A DNA stretch of 64,000 bases from SZAS-103 sp038234715. GTDB taxonomy: Bacteria > Pseudomonadota > Gammaproteobacteria > Xanthomonadales > Xanthomonadaceae. Position numbers and translations under genes: made by a program. Numbering within the stretch: position 1 is the first letter of the stretch; every line of letters starts with the position of its first letter. Shown here in pieces: positions 25,417-33,846 of this stretch. The stretch lies in NCBI GenBank assembly GCA_038234715.1, contig JBBQTD010000007.1:60652-124651 (forward strand), given 5' to 3'. The notes beneath the pieces were generated by a model. The model saw only the letters and a list, made by a program, of their open reading frames with translations. It did not search any database and had not been told where the DNA came from.

Positions 25417-25998
25417 TTAGAAGCTGAAGCGGGGTCCAACCAGGATGCCTTGGTGATTGCGCGACACTTCGCCCTCAGCAACCAAACCCCAGTTCTTGTT
25501 GAACTTGTATTGGCCGCCGATTGTCCCGAAGGCTTCGGTCTTGGAGCTGCGGCTGATGTTGTTGATATCGTTGCGACCATTCGAAACCCCAACCGTGGCC
25601 CAACCTTCGAAATGCGGTGCCAACGCGCTGCGAACCCCGACTTCGCCCGTATACGTCTTCACATCGCCGCTTTGGTGCTGCACCGTCGCCTGGTGATAAG
25701 CAACGTCGGCGACGAAGTCAGTATTGGGGCTTACCGCAGTGTGAAAACCGGCTCCGAGATTCCAGCTACGCAGCGTTGTATCGGAGCCGTCACGGTTCGA
25801 AGTGGCAGCGCCGCCGATCACCTGGAAGTTCTGGCCCACCGCAACCGAACCGGCGCCGTTCCAACCGTGTGCGTTGGGACCAGAATTGTTGTTGGAATAG
25901 TCGTATCCGGCCTGTGCGTAGTTATAGCTTAGATCGGCGGCTTGGGCGGCCAAGGGAAGAGCAGCGATGACCAACACGGCCAGAAGGGTACGTTTCAT
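25417..25998 (-). CDS. Ax21-family outer membrane beta-barrel protein
   Basis: 193 aa with a classic signal peptide (MKRTLLAVLVIAALPLAAQA). Alternating polar/aromatic strands follow (LSYNYAQAGYDY, GSVAVGQNFQVIGGA, WNLGAGFHTAV) and the protein ends in a terminal Phe (LVGPRFSF), as outer-membrane barrels do. The pattern is that of the Xanthomonas Ax21/Omp family. A GAGAGG Shine-Dalgarno lies 8 bp before the ATG. Strong own terminator. Role in surface or signalling processes is not established. Confidence 0.82.
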   Translation of the reverse strand: MKRTLLAVLVIAALPLAAQAADLSYNYAQAGYDYSNNNSGPNAHGWNGAGSVAVGQNFQVIGGAATSNRDGSDTTLRSWNLGAGFHTAVSPNTDFVADVAYHQATVQHQSGDVKTYTGEVGVRSALAPHFEGWATVGVSNGRNDINNISRSSKTEAFGTIGGQYKFNKNWGLVAEGEVSRNHQGILVGPRFSF

Positions 25999-26509
25999 GG
26001 AAGCCTCTCTTGTTATATCGGACCGCTGATGCGGCAGCAGCACGCTAGAGGCCTCGCACTTAGCCTCAAGTGAACGAGGTTTCCGACAAAGGGAACTTTT
26101 CGCCAGTTAGTAGCAAACGCGTTGGACGCACGATCACTGGGTACACTGACGATTTGTTTGGAGACAGCGAATTTTGTGAAGACACTGTTACCGAAGCTAC
26201 AATATCGCAATATCAGCGAATAGCGCGATCAATCAAGCGCTTTGGCGACGGTGCCGTTCTCGTCGCCGCTTCCAAGGAAGCGAAAGAACAAACGGCGCCG
26301 CAACTCTCATATCTGGGTGTGCAAACCGCGGCCGATTGACTCTAGGTAGAACGTGAAGCGAGTAGTACAACCTTCAGTCATCGACGATGACGAGCGATGC
26401 AAGTACGCGTTTGCCTTGACCATGAGCCTACAGGCACGATATCCGCCCTGACGGCGGTCCGCATGCGTGGCGCATGCTTCGCGCAATGGGCGCTGCATAG
26501 GTGAAGCTG
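25999..26509. other. Gap of 511 bp, lower GC, no confident gene
   Basis: The stretch 26060-26400 is visibly less GC-rich than its surroundings. A GTG-started frame 26070-26339 (+, 89 aa) is open but has no recognisable feature or Shine-Dalgarno. A stem GCATGCG-TGG-CGCATGC lies at ~26461-26477. The left edge must hold the promoter of the Ax21 gene. This may be a relic or acquired segment. Confidence 0.4.
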
Positions 26510-27052
26510 TCACACTGTATCCAGGCCTGCCGCTACGTTGCTGCCCGGAAACCCGGCCCCTGTAAACCCTGTCTGCCGCCACGCCTCGAACACAACGACC
26601 GCCACTGCGTTGGACAGATTCAGGCTGCGATTGTGTGGCTGCATCGGCAGGCGCAGGCGTTGCGACTCTGGCACTTGGGCCAGCACCTCAGGTGGTAGCC
26701 CGCGGGTTTCCGGCCCGAACAAGAAGGCGTCGTCGTACGCGAATCGCGGGGTGTCGTAGCGCACCGTTCCGCGGGTGGATAGTGCAAACAGGCGAACCGA
26801 TTCCCGGGCTGCGCCGACGGGATGGGAGTTGCTGTCATGTCTGCCGATTGCCGCCAGGCACGCAGCAAGGTCGGCGTGCAGGCGCACCGCGGCAAACTCG
26901 TGGTAGTCCAGTCCGGCGCGGCGCAGCCTGGCGTCGTCGAGGGCGAAGCCGAGCGGTGCAACCAGGTGCAGTTGCGCCCCGGTGTTGGCGCACAACCGGA
27001 TCACGTTGCCGGTGTTCGGCGGGATCTCGGGCTGGTAGAGGATAACGTGCAT
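26510..27052 (-). CDS. trmL: tRNA (cytidine/uridine-34-2'-O)-methyltransferase TrmL
   Basis: SPOUT-fold methyltransferase for the wobble ribose of tRNA-Leu. 180 aa. Starts MHVILYQPEIPPNTGNVIRL. The SAM-knot motifs are FLFGPETRGLPPEV, LRLPM and RSLNLSNAVAVVVFEAWRQ. The end (GSNVAAGLDTV) is slightly longer than in E. coli. It stands 19 bp after the SDR gene on the same strand and is probably co-transcribed. Confidence 0.94.
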   Translation of the reverse strand: MHVILYQPEIPPNTGNVIRLCANTGAQLHLVAPLGFALDDARLRRAGLDYHEFAAVRLHADLAACLAAIGRHDSNSHPVGAARESVRLFALSTRGTVRYDTPRFAYDDAFLFGPETRGLPPEVLAQVPESQRLRLPMQPHNRSLNLSNAVAVVVFEAWRQTGFTGAGFPGSNVAAGLDTV

Positions 27053-27071
27053 CGTTGGCTCCGGCCCTGCC

Positions 27072-27770
27072 CTACCAAGGCAGCGGATGGCCTTGGTAGT
27101 CCACGAATGTGCCGCTGTCTATGGGCGCCAGCTTCGCGATGACGCCCAGGACTCCCGCCACCGATGCTGCTGGCGAGAGCGGGGCGCCGGTGCCGCCCAT
27201 GTCGGTCTTCACCCAGCCTGGATGGATGGCGACCACGCACGCGCCACTGTCCGCCAGCCCATGCGCCAGCAGCACCGTTGCCATGTTCAGCGCAGCCTTG
27301 CTGATCGCATAGCTCGGCGTGTAGAAACTGTCGGTGCGGGCGACAGAGCCGAGCTGCGACGAGATATTGGCGACAATCGGGAGATGCCCCTTGGCGAGCA
27401 ACGGCGCCAGCGCCTGGGTCAGCAGGAAAGGACCCACTGCGTTGACCTTCAGGCACGACGTCAAGGCGTCCGCTGCAACCGTGCCAAAGCGTTCGCCTGA
27501 CACCATCTGGCCGGCGTTGTTGAGCAGCAGATCGAGGCCTTCGAATGCCTGCGCCGCCTGCTCTGCCAACGCATTGAGGGAGTCAGCCTCGGTCATGTCG
27601 ACCGCGAGCAGTTGCAATCGGTCGGGTTGGCTGCGCGCGAGAACATGCAACGCATCGGCCCGCGCCGGATCGCGGCAGGCCGCGATGACACGATCCCCGC
27701 GCGCGATCAGCTGGCGGGTGAATTCGAGGCCCAGCCCGCGGCTGGCACCAGTGACGAGGACGCGACGCAT
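27072..27770 (-). CDS. SDR-family oxidoreductase
   Basis: Classical short-chain dehydrogenase, 232 aa: cofactor motif TGASRGLG (residues ~7-14), NNAG, catalytic Ser in NISSQLG and YAISKAAL (Tyr-x-x-x-Lys). HPGWVKTDMGG follows. An Arg after the Gly motif and ACRDPAR suggest NADP. Substrate unknown; it resembles the carbonyl-reductase/sniffer-like branch. Confidence 0.88.
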   Translation of the reverse strand: MRRVLVTGASRGLGLEFTRQLIARGDRVIAACRDPARADALHVLARSQPDRLQLLAVDMTEADSLNALAEQAAQAFEGLDLLLNNAGQMVSGERFGTVAADALTSCLKVNAVGPFLLTQALAPLLAKGHLPIVANISSQLGSVARTDSFYTPSYAISKAALNMATVLLAHGLADSGACVVAIHPGWVKTDMGGTGAPLSPAASVAGVLGVIAKLAPIDSGTFVDYQGHPLPW

Positions 27771-27895
27771 GTGCGGCTCCCAGGCCAGCGACGATCAAGG
27801 GCGTAGTGTAGGCCGGGCGCCTGCGGCTAACATGGACACTGGCAGGAAAAGGATCTTGCGGCAGGCGTCGCGTCCATCCATCTTCGAGGATTTTC

Positions 27896-28196
27896 ACGAC
27901 GTCGCTCCCGCGCCGGCTACGTACCGGCCTGCTTGCCCCCAGTGTGTCCATGGCGCTTGCGCCCTTCTTGTTGGCGTAACCGGCGACTGCCCCGGGCGTC
28001 GACATTTCCTACAGCGAGTTCAGTCCCGAATGGGCTGCGCGTGATCGTCCACGAGGATCACAAGGCTCCCATCGTCGCCGTCAACCTCTGGGACCAGTTC
28101 GGTTCGAAGGACGAAAAGTCGGGCAAGACCGGATTCGCGCATCTGTACGAACAGCTGATGTGCGAGAGTTCGGAAAACCACAAGGGGACATTCTTC
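27896..28196 (+). pseudogene. Remnant of an M16 (insulinase-family) zinc peptidase gene, 5' part
   Basis: The block PNGLRVIVHEDHKAPIVAV ... GSKDEKSGKTGFAH ... ENHKGTFF (28026-28196) is the N-terminus of an exported M16 peptidase. Damage is extensive. The likely start codon after GAGG is ACG (27896). The signal-peptide frame is stopped by TAA (27977). A frameshift lies at about 28010-28026 (VDISYSEF in one frame, PNGLRV in another). The zinc motif HxxEH is changed to HLYEQ. Homology stops at 28196, and the rest of the gene is missing. Confidence 0.85.
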
Positions 28197-28260
28197 GTGC
28201 GCTCAGGATTGGATAGGTCACCGTCATCGACAACGACGGTAAACCGGTTGTTGCGAAATC

Positions 28261-28330
28261 GCCTGTTTCGGCGGTGAAGTAACCCAACCGGCATGCAATG
28301 CAGGGCCATCCTTCCCTTGGCCCAACCGAA
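28261..28330. repeat. Degenerate dispersed repeat, related to 7601-7650
   Basis: Read on the minus strand it gives TGCATTGCATGCCGG, then TTGGG, then TTACTTCACC. On the plus strand 7608-7650 has TGCATTGCATTCCGG, GTGGG and TTACTTCACC. It lies between the dead M16 gene and the DUF4156 gene, exactly where the peptidase homology has been lost. Confidence 0.45.
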
Positions 28331-28418
28331 GGCGTGAACCCGGATGGCGCTCCCTCGCGATTCACCTGTCACGGCCCACAATTGCGTGCCCTCGTTTTTT
28401 CGCCATACGGAGTTGTCC

Positions 28419-28742
28419 ATGCGCCAGGTTCTGCTCGTCATCGCTGCAGCGATGCTTTTGTCAGGCTGCGACTGGGTCAAGATGGACCAGGGGGCCGCGC
28501 AAGTACGGGTGATGCCATCGGGACAGCAGATGGCGTCCTGCCATCGGCTTGGCGAAGTAGCCGTTTCGGTCCAGGACCGCGTCGGCCCCTACGAGCGAAA
28601 CAATGTCACGGTGCGCGACGAGCTCGAAACGCTCGCACGCAACGAGGCACTGACTCTGCACGCCGACACCGTTCAGCCTGTGGCAGAACCCGTCGACGGC
28701 CACCAGCGCTGGCTGGCCTACCGCTGCCAGGGCGTGAACTGA
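28419..28742 (+). CDS. DUF4156 lipoprotein
   Basis: 107 aa. Signal peptide with lipobox LLSGC-D. The mature part matches the DUF4156 pattern: VRVMPSGQ, ASCHRLGEVAVSVQDRVG, RNNVTVRDELETLARNEAL, and a closing YRCQG Cys that probably pairs with the ASC Cys. Start ATG 28419 has GGAG upstream. Envelope protein of unknown role; own transcription unit before oleA. Confidence 0.82.
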   Translation: MRQVLLVIAAAMLLSGCDWVKMDQGAAQVRVMPSGQQMASCHRLGEVAVSVQDRVGPYERNNVTVRDELETLARNEALTLHADTVQPVAEPVDGHQRWLAYRCQGVN

Positions 28743-28841
28743 ACGCAACGAGACGGTTGCGCAGACGTCATGGCAGCTTGAAAGTTGCGGCAACCGCCCG
28801 AACCTAGTAGCGTTCATCGGCTTACGTCGCAGGTCCCGCCC

Positions 28842-29858
28842 ATGCTCTTTGAACACGTCTCCATCGCCGGTCTGGCGCATATTGATGCGCCCGAGCGACT
28901 GAGCTCGGACGCGATCAATCTTCGCCTGCAGCCGACAATGGATCGCCTGGGCATCAAGACCGATGTGCTGCGCGACATCGCGGGCATCCATGCGCGCCGC
29001 ATGTGGGGTATCGGGATCGAAGCTTCCGACGCCGCTACCCTTGCCGCGGAGAAGGCGTTGATCGACTCCGGCGTGGGGCGCGAGCAAATCGGCCTGCTGG
29101 TCAGCACCTCGGTCAGTCGCGACTATCTCGAGCCATCCACCGCGAGCATCATCTCGGGCAACCTGCGGCTTGGAGATACCTGCCAGAACTTCGATGTCTC
29201 CAACGCTTGCCTTGCGTTCCTGAGCGGCATGGACATCGCCAGCCGGATGATCGAACGCGGCGAGATCGAGTACGCGCTGATCGTCGATGGCGAGACCGCG
29301 AACCTGGTCTACGAAAGAACTCTCGATCGCCTGTGTGCGCCCGATGTCACCGCGGAACAGTTCCGCAACGAACTTGCATCGCTGACACTGGGTTGTGGCG
29401 CCGCCGCGATGGTGCTGTCGCGCAGCGAACTCACGCCGGACGCACCGCGCTACAAGGGGGGCGTATCCCGCGCCGCGACCGAGTGGAACAAGTTGTGCCG
29501 CGGCAACCTCGACCGCATGGTCACCGACACCAAGACCCTGCTGATCGAGGGTTTGAAACTTGCGCAAAAAACCTTCGCCGCCGCGAAGCTTGCGCTTGGA
29601 TGGGTCGTCGAGGAGCTCGATGAGTTCGTGATCCACCAGGTCAGTCAGGTGCACACGCAGGCATTCATCAAGGCGTTCGGCATCGATCCCGAGAAAGTGC
29701 TGACCATCTTTGCAGAGCACGGCAACATCGGCCCCGCGTCGGTGCCGATCGTGCTGAGCAAACTGCGCGACCTCGGCCGGCTCAAGAAAGGCGACCGCGT
29801 GGCCCTGCTGGGAATCGGATCGGGCCTGAATTGCTCGATGGCCGAAGTGGTCTGGTAA
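28842..29858 (+). CDS. oleA: OleA, acyl-CoA head-to-head condensing enzyme (thiolase fold)
   Basis: Joins two fatty acyl-CoAs to a 2-alkyl-3-ketoacid, the first step of long-chain olefin synthesis. It looks like FabH (KAS III) at 338 aa but has the OleA residues: Cys123 in NACLAFLSG, Glu97 in DYLEPSTAS, His265 in VIHQVSQVH and Asn295 in HGNIGPAS. The start ATG 28842 (MLFEHVSI) is preferred over an earlier in-frame codon at 28785. First gene of oleA-oleB-oleC-oleD, all on the plus strand with 0-36-bp gaps. Confidence 0.93.
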   Translation: MLFEHVSIAGLAHIDAPERLSSDAINLRLQPTMDRLGIKTDVLRDIAGIHARRMWGIGIEASDAATLAAEKALIDSGVGREQIGLLVSTSVSRDYLEPSTASIISGNLRLGDTCQNFDVSNACLAFLSGMDIASRMIERGEIEYALIVDGETANLVYERTLDRLCAPDVTAEQFRNELASLTLGCGAAAMVLSRSELTPDAPRYKGGVSRAATEWNKLCRGNLDRMVTDTKTLLIEGLKLAQKTFAAAKLALGWVVEELDEFVIHQVSQVHTQAFIKAFGIDPEKVLTIFAEHGNIGPASVPIVLSKLRDLGRLKKGDRVALLGIGSGLNCSMAEVVW

Positions 29859-29869
29859 GCAGCGTGGCG

Positions 29870-30829
29870 ATGCCGACGGCGCCCAGCGCCGAGCAGGCGC
29901 GCATCCTCGCAAACGGTCCGTTTCCCGACTATCCGTTCACACCCAAGGCATTCGTGCATGCGAACGGCCTGACCCAGAGCTATCTGGATGAAGGCCCGCG
30001 CCCAGGCGAAGCCGCCGGTGAAGTGATCGTCATGCTGCACGGCAATCCCTCCTGGAGCTATTACTGGCGACACCTGGTATCGGGCCTGAGCGACCCGGCA
30101 GTTGGCAAAGGCTATCGCTGCATCGTGCCGGACCACATCGGCATGGGCCTGTCGGACAAGCCCGGGGACCGCTACGCATACACGCTGCAATCGCGGGTGG
30201 ACGATCTTGACGCGTTGCTCGCGCAACTCGATCTCGGCGACAACATCACGCTCGCCGTGCACGATTGGGGCGGCATGATCGGATTTGCGTGGGCGCTGAA
30301 GAATGCGCAGCGCGTGAAGCGCCTGGTGGTCCTCAACACGGCCGCATTTCCATTGCCCAATGCCAAGGCAATGCCCTGGCAGCTCAAGCTCGGGCGCGAT
30401 TCGATGTTTGGCGCACTGATGATCCGCGGCTTCAACGCATTCGCGGCAGGCGCCGCGAAGCGGGGCGTGCAGTCATCGATGCCCGCGGACGTGCGCCGCG
30501 CGTATCTCGCACCGTACGATTCGTGGGCAAACCGGATTGCAACCCTGCGCTTCGTGCAGGATATTCCGCTTGCACCCGGCGACCGCGCGTGGCCCCTGGT
30601 CGAGGAAGCGGGTCGACGCCTGCAAATGTTTTCGGATCGCCCGACCTTCATTGGATGGGGCCTGCGCGACTTCGTGTTCGACCGGCATTTTCTCGAGGGT
30701 TTCACCAGCGCACTGCCGAATGCGCAAGTGCACGCCTTCGAGGATGCGGGCCACTATGTGCTGGAGGACAAGCGCGCGGAGCTGGTGCCTGCAATCCGCG
30801 CGTTCCTCGACTCCTCTGCTTGCACTTAG
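29870..30829 (+). CDS. oleB: OleB, beta-lactone decarboxylase (alpha/beta hydrolase)
   Basis: Haloalkane-dehalogenase-like fold used in olefin synthesis to convert the cis-beta-lactone to a cis-olefin plus CO2. 319 aa. HGNPSWSYYWRHL (oxyanion region), nucleophile Asp132 in VHDWGGMIG, and C-terminal His295 in DAGHYVLED. The start is ATG 29870, or GTG 29864, 5-11 bp after oleA; neither has a clear Shine-Dalgarno, so coupling is likely. The lactonase role is inferred from position between oleA and oleC; alone it would be called a haloalkane dehalogenase. Confidence 0.88.
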   Translation: MPTAPSAEQARILANGPFPDYPFTPKAFVHANGLTQSYLDEGPRPGEAAGEVIVMLHGNPSWSYYWRHLVSGLSDPAVGKGYRCIVPDHIGMGLSDKPGDRYAYTLQSRVDDLDALLAQLDLGDNITLAVHDWGGMIGFAWALKNAQRVKRLVVLNTAAFPLPNAKAMPWQLKLGRDSMFGALMIRGFNAFAAGAAKRGVQSSMPADVRRAYLAPYDSWANRIATLRFVQDIPLAPGDRAWPLVEEAGRRLQMFSDRPTFIGWGLRDFVFDRHFLEGFTSALPNAQVHAFEDAGHYVLEDKRAELVPAIRAFLDSSACT

Positions 30830-30865
30830 CGCAGGGAAAGCGTGGGAGAGGGTAGGCTTGTCTGC

Positions 30866-32584
30866 GTGAGTGACACTCCAGATGCCCAGACCGCTGTCCA
30901 ACCCACTCTTTCGCCACGCGACAAGGTAGGTGAGGCGTGCAACATCGCCGCGACCCTGCCGCGGATGGCTGCCGAGCGCGGCGACCAGGTTGCGATGCGT
31001 TGCCCCGGCTCGCGGGGCTCCGACGGATTCGCGCGTTACGACATCGTCCTGAGCTATGCCGAGCTTGATGCGCGCAGCGATGCGATCGCGTCCGGCCTTG
31101 TGCAGAACGGCATCACGCGCGGCATGCGCGCGGTGCTCATGGTGCGGCCGTCACCGGAATTCTTCCTGCTGATGTTTGCGCTGTTCAAGCTCGGCGCGGT
31201 GCCGGTCCTCGTCGATCCTGGCATCGACAGGCGCGCGTTGAAGCAATGCCTGGACGAAGCGCAACCCGACGCATTCATCGGCATTCCGCTCGCGCATGCG
31301 GCACGGATCGCCCTGGCCTGGGCGAAATCGGCACGCGTCCGGATCACCGTAGGCGCGCGCTGGTTCTGGCGCGGCGTGACACTCGAACAGATCGAAAAGC
31401 GCGGGGCAGGCGCCAGCACACAACTCGCTGACACCCAGCCGGACGATGTTGCCGCGATCCTGTTCACTTCGGGCTCCACCGGCGTTCCCAAGGGAGTGGT
31501 TTACCGGCATCGGCATTTCGTCGCGCAGATCGCGATGCTGCGCAATGCGCTTGGCATCGAACCCGGTGGCGTGGACCTGCCGACGTTTCCTCCGTTCGCG
31601 TTGTTCGATCCTGCACTCGGCCTAACGTCGATCATTCCCGACATGAATCCGACCCGACCCGCACGAGCCGATCCAAAAAAACTGCTCGATGCCATCGAAC
31701 GCTTCGGGGTGACGCAATTGTTCGGGTCGCCCGCGCTGGTCGACGTGCTGGCGCGTCATGGCGCAAAGCTTCCGACCGTCCGGCGGGTGACATCCGCAGG
31801 CGCGCCCGTGCCTGCCGATGTCGTGACCAGGATGCGCGATCTGCTGCCTTCGGATGCGCAATTGTGGACGCCATATGGTGCCACCGAATGCCTGCCTGTC
31901 GCGGTCATCGAAGGACGCGAATTACAGGCCACTCGCGCGGCGACCGAACGGGGTGCCGGTACCTGCGTCGGTCGTGCTGTGCCGCCGAACGATGTACGCA
32001 TCATTCGCATCAGCGACGGTGCCGTTGAACAATGGTCGGACGATTTGCTGCTTGGACACGGCCAGATCGGTGAGATCACGGTGGCCGGGCCGACCACGAC
32101 CGACAGCTATTTCAACCGGCCAGAAGCTACACGCCTGGCCAAGATCCGCGAGACGCTGCCATCAGGCGAGTGCATCGTGCATCGCATGGGAGACCTGGGT
32201 TACCTCGATGCACAAGGGCGCCTTTGGTTCTGCGGGCGCAAGTCGCATCGTGTCGAAACCGCACATGGGCCGATGTATACCGAACAGGTCGAACCCATCT
32301 TCAACACCCATCCGGATGTGAGACGGACCGCACTGGTGGGCATCGGCGCGCCAGGAAGTCAGGCGCCAGTACTCTGCATCGAATTGCGCGAGGGCATCGG
32401 CAACTGTCAGCACGCGCGCATTTCGGGCGAGTTGCGCCATCTTGCACAGGGGTTCGCGCAGACAGCGTGGATTGACACCTTCAGGTTTCACCCGGGATTC
32501 CCGGTTGATATCCGTCACAACGCGAAGATCGGCCGGGAAAAGCTTGCCGTGTGGGCAGCCAGGATCGACGGGGGCGGCAAATGA
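30866..32584 (+). CDS. oleC: OleC, beta-lactone synthetase (AMP-ligase fold)
   Basis: Adenylate-forming enzyme that closes the 2-alkyl-3-hydroxyacid to a beta-lactone. 572 aa from GTG 30866, preceded by GGAGAGGGTAGG. ANL motifs: TSGSTGVPKG (from Thr201), TSAGAPV, WTPYGATECLPV and MGDLGYLDAQGRLWFCGRKS. The C-terminal DIRHNAKIGREKL carries the likely catalytic Lys. Stop overlaps the oleD start by 4 bp (ATGA). Confidence 0.93.
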   Translation: MSDTPDAQTAVQPTLSPRDKVGEACNIAATLPRMAAERGDQVAMRCPGSRGSDGFARYDIVLSYAELDARSDAIASGLVQNGITRGMRAVLMVRPSPEFFLLMFALFKLGAVPVLVDPGIDRRALKQCLDEAQPDAFIGIPLAHAARIALAWAKSARVRITVGARWFWRGVTLEQIEKRGAGASTQLADTQPDDVAAILFTSGSTGVPKGVVYRHRHFVAQIAMLRNALGIEPGGVDLPTFPPFALFDPALGLTSIIPDMNPTRPARADPKKLLDAIERFGVTQLFGSPALVDVLARHGAKLPTVRRVTSAGAPVPADVVTRMRDLLPSDAQLWTPYGATECLPVAVIEGRELQATRAATERGAGTCVGRAVPPNDVRIIRISDGAVEQWSDDLLLGHGQIGEITVAGPTTTDSYFNRPEATRLAKIRETLPSGECIVHRMGDLGYLDAQGRLWFCGRKSHRVETAHGPMYTEQVEPIFNTHPDVRRTALVGIGAPGSQAPVLCIELREGIGNCQHARISGELRHLAQGFAQTAWIDTFRFHPGFPVDIRHNAKIGREKLAVWAARIDGGGK

Positions 32585-33582
32585 AGGTGCTGGTGACCGG
32601 AGGCGGGGGCTTTCTGGGACAAGCGATCTGCCAGCTGCTGGTCGCGCGCGGTTACGAAGTCGCGAGTTTCAATCGCGGCCTGTATCCGCCACTCGAAGCG
32701 CTCGGAGTGCGGCAGATTCGCGGCGACCTGGCCGACGCCGACGCAATGCGCACCGCCGCACATGGCATCGATGCGATTTTCCACAACGCCGCAAAGGCCG
32801 GCGCGTGGGGCAGCTACGAGAGCTATCGTCTTGCCAATGTGGTCGGCACGCAGAACGTTCTCGCAGCCTGTCGCGCGCACGGCATCGCCCAACTTGTCTA
32901 TACGTCCACGCCCAGCGTGACCCATCGCGCAAGCCATCCGGTCGAAGGCGGCAACGAGGTCAACACGCCCTACGGCGAACACTTCAAGGCCGCGTATCCG
33001 ATCACCAAGACGATCGCGGAAAAAATGGTGCTCGCCGCGAACGACGGCACGCTCGCAACGGTTGCGGTGCGTCCGCGGCTGATCTGGGGGCCCGGCGACA
33101 ACCAGCTGCTGCCGCGACTGGTCGAGCGCGCGAAGGCCGGTCGGCTGCGTTTTGTCGGCGATGGCAACAACCTGATCGACAGCACGTTCATCGCCAATGC
33201 CGCGCAGGCGCACCTGGACGCGTTCGATCACCTCGGCATCGGCGCCGCATGCGCGGGCAGGGCCTACTTCATTTCCAACGGCGATCCGCGTACCGCGCGC
33301 GAGACCGTCAACGCGCTACTCGCAGCGGCACGAGCGCCCGAAGTACGCGGCACGATTCCTTTCGGAATCGCCTTTGGCATCGGGGCAGTCATGGAAGGTC
33401 TATGGAAGGTGCTGCCCTTGCGCGGCGAACCCCCGATGACGCGGTTTCTCGCCGAGCAGCTTGCTACCGCGCATTGGTACGACATTTCCGCCGCGCGCCG
33501 CGATCTTGGATATGTACCGCAGGTAAGTTTCGATGAGGGATTGCGGCGGCTCGCCGTCGCTTACACGCACCGTTCAGCATGA
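32581..33582 (+). CDS. oleD: OleD, 2-alkyl-3-ketoacid reductase (extended SDR)
   Basis: NADPH-dependent reduction of the OleA product to a 2-alkyl-3-hydroxyacid. 333 aa. Rossmann loop TGGGGFLG (residues 6-13), catalytic Tyr139 and Lys143 in YPITK, and STPSVTHR before it, as in 3-beta-HSD-like SDRs. The start ATG is shared with the oleC stop, so translation is coupled. It completes the pathway acyl-CoA to olefin with OleABC. Confidence 0.92.
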   Translation: MKVLVTGGGGFLGQAICQLLVARGYEVASFNRGLYPPLEALGVRQIRGDLADADAMRTAAHGIDAIFHNAAKAGAWGSYESYRLANVVGTQNVLAACRAHGIAQLVYTSTPSVTHRASHPVEGGNEVNTPYGEHFKAAYPITKTIAEKMVLAANDGTLATVAVRPRLIWGPGDNQLLPRLVERAKAGRLRFVGDGNNLIDSTFIANAAQAHLDAFDHLGIGAACAGRAYFISNGDPRTARETVNALLAAARAPEVRGTIPFGIAFGIGAVMEGLWKVLPLRGEPPMTRFLAEQLATAHWYDISAARRDLGYVPQVSFDEGLRRLAVAYTHRSA

Positions 33583-33636
33583 AAGCGCAATAGTCCGCAT
33601 GCCAACGATGGCCTTTGAACTCATAGGGAGCGTGAC

Positions 33637-33792
33637 ATGCTGCACTACGCCGTTGTCTTTTTCGTCATTGCGATCATAGCCGCAGTTCTTGGCTTCGGCG
33701 TCATTGCCGGTACCGCCGCCTTGATCGCCAAGGTCGCCTTCATCGTCTTCCTGATTCTTGCGCTGCTGACTTTCTTCAGGCGCGCGGTCTGA
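33637..33792 (+). CDS. DUF1328 (YtjA-type) small membrane protein, 51 aa
   Basis: Start ATG with AGGGAG 8 bp upstream. Two hydrophobic helices make up almost all of the protein: LHYAVVFFVIAIIAAVLGF, then the AGTAALIAKVAFIVFLILALLTFF part, ending in RRAV. This is the DUF1328 pattern (FxxxAIIAAxLGFGGIAG...). Inner-membrane protein of unknown role, often stress-linked. It stands 54 bp after oleD; transcription from either source is possible. Confidence 0.88.
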   Translation: MLHYAVVFFVIAIIAAVLGFGVIAGTAALIAKVAFIVFLILALLTFFRRAV

Positions 33793-33809
33793 CGATTCAA
33801 CCGGTTCCC

Positions 33810-33832
33810 GGCCCGTCGGCCACCGACGGGCC
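33810..33832. terminator. Perfect 10-bp hairpin before ubiJ
   Basis: GGCCCGTCGG-CCA-CCGACGGGCC is followed by GGCTACAATGGG without a T-tract. It ends the DUF1328 unit or shields the ubiJ start. TACAAT (33836-33841) is a -10-like box only 5 bp before the ATG. Confidence 0.5.
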
Positions 33833-33846
33833 GGCTACAATGGGAC

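Noticed and set aside
29870..30829. Stand-alone haloalkane dehalogenase
   Set aside because: The fold is the same, but its place between oleA and oleC makes OleB the better call.
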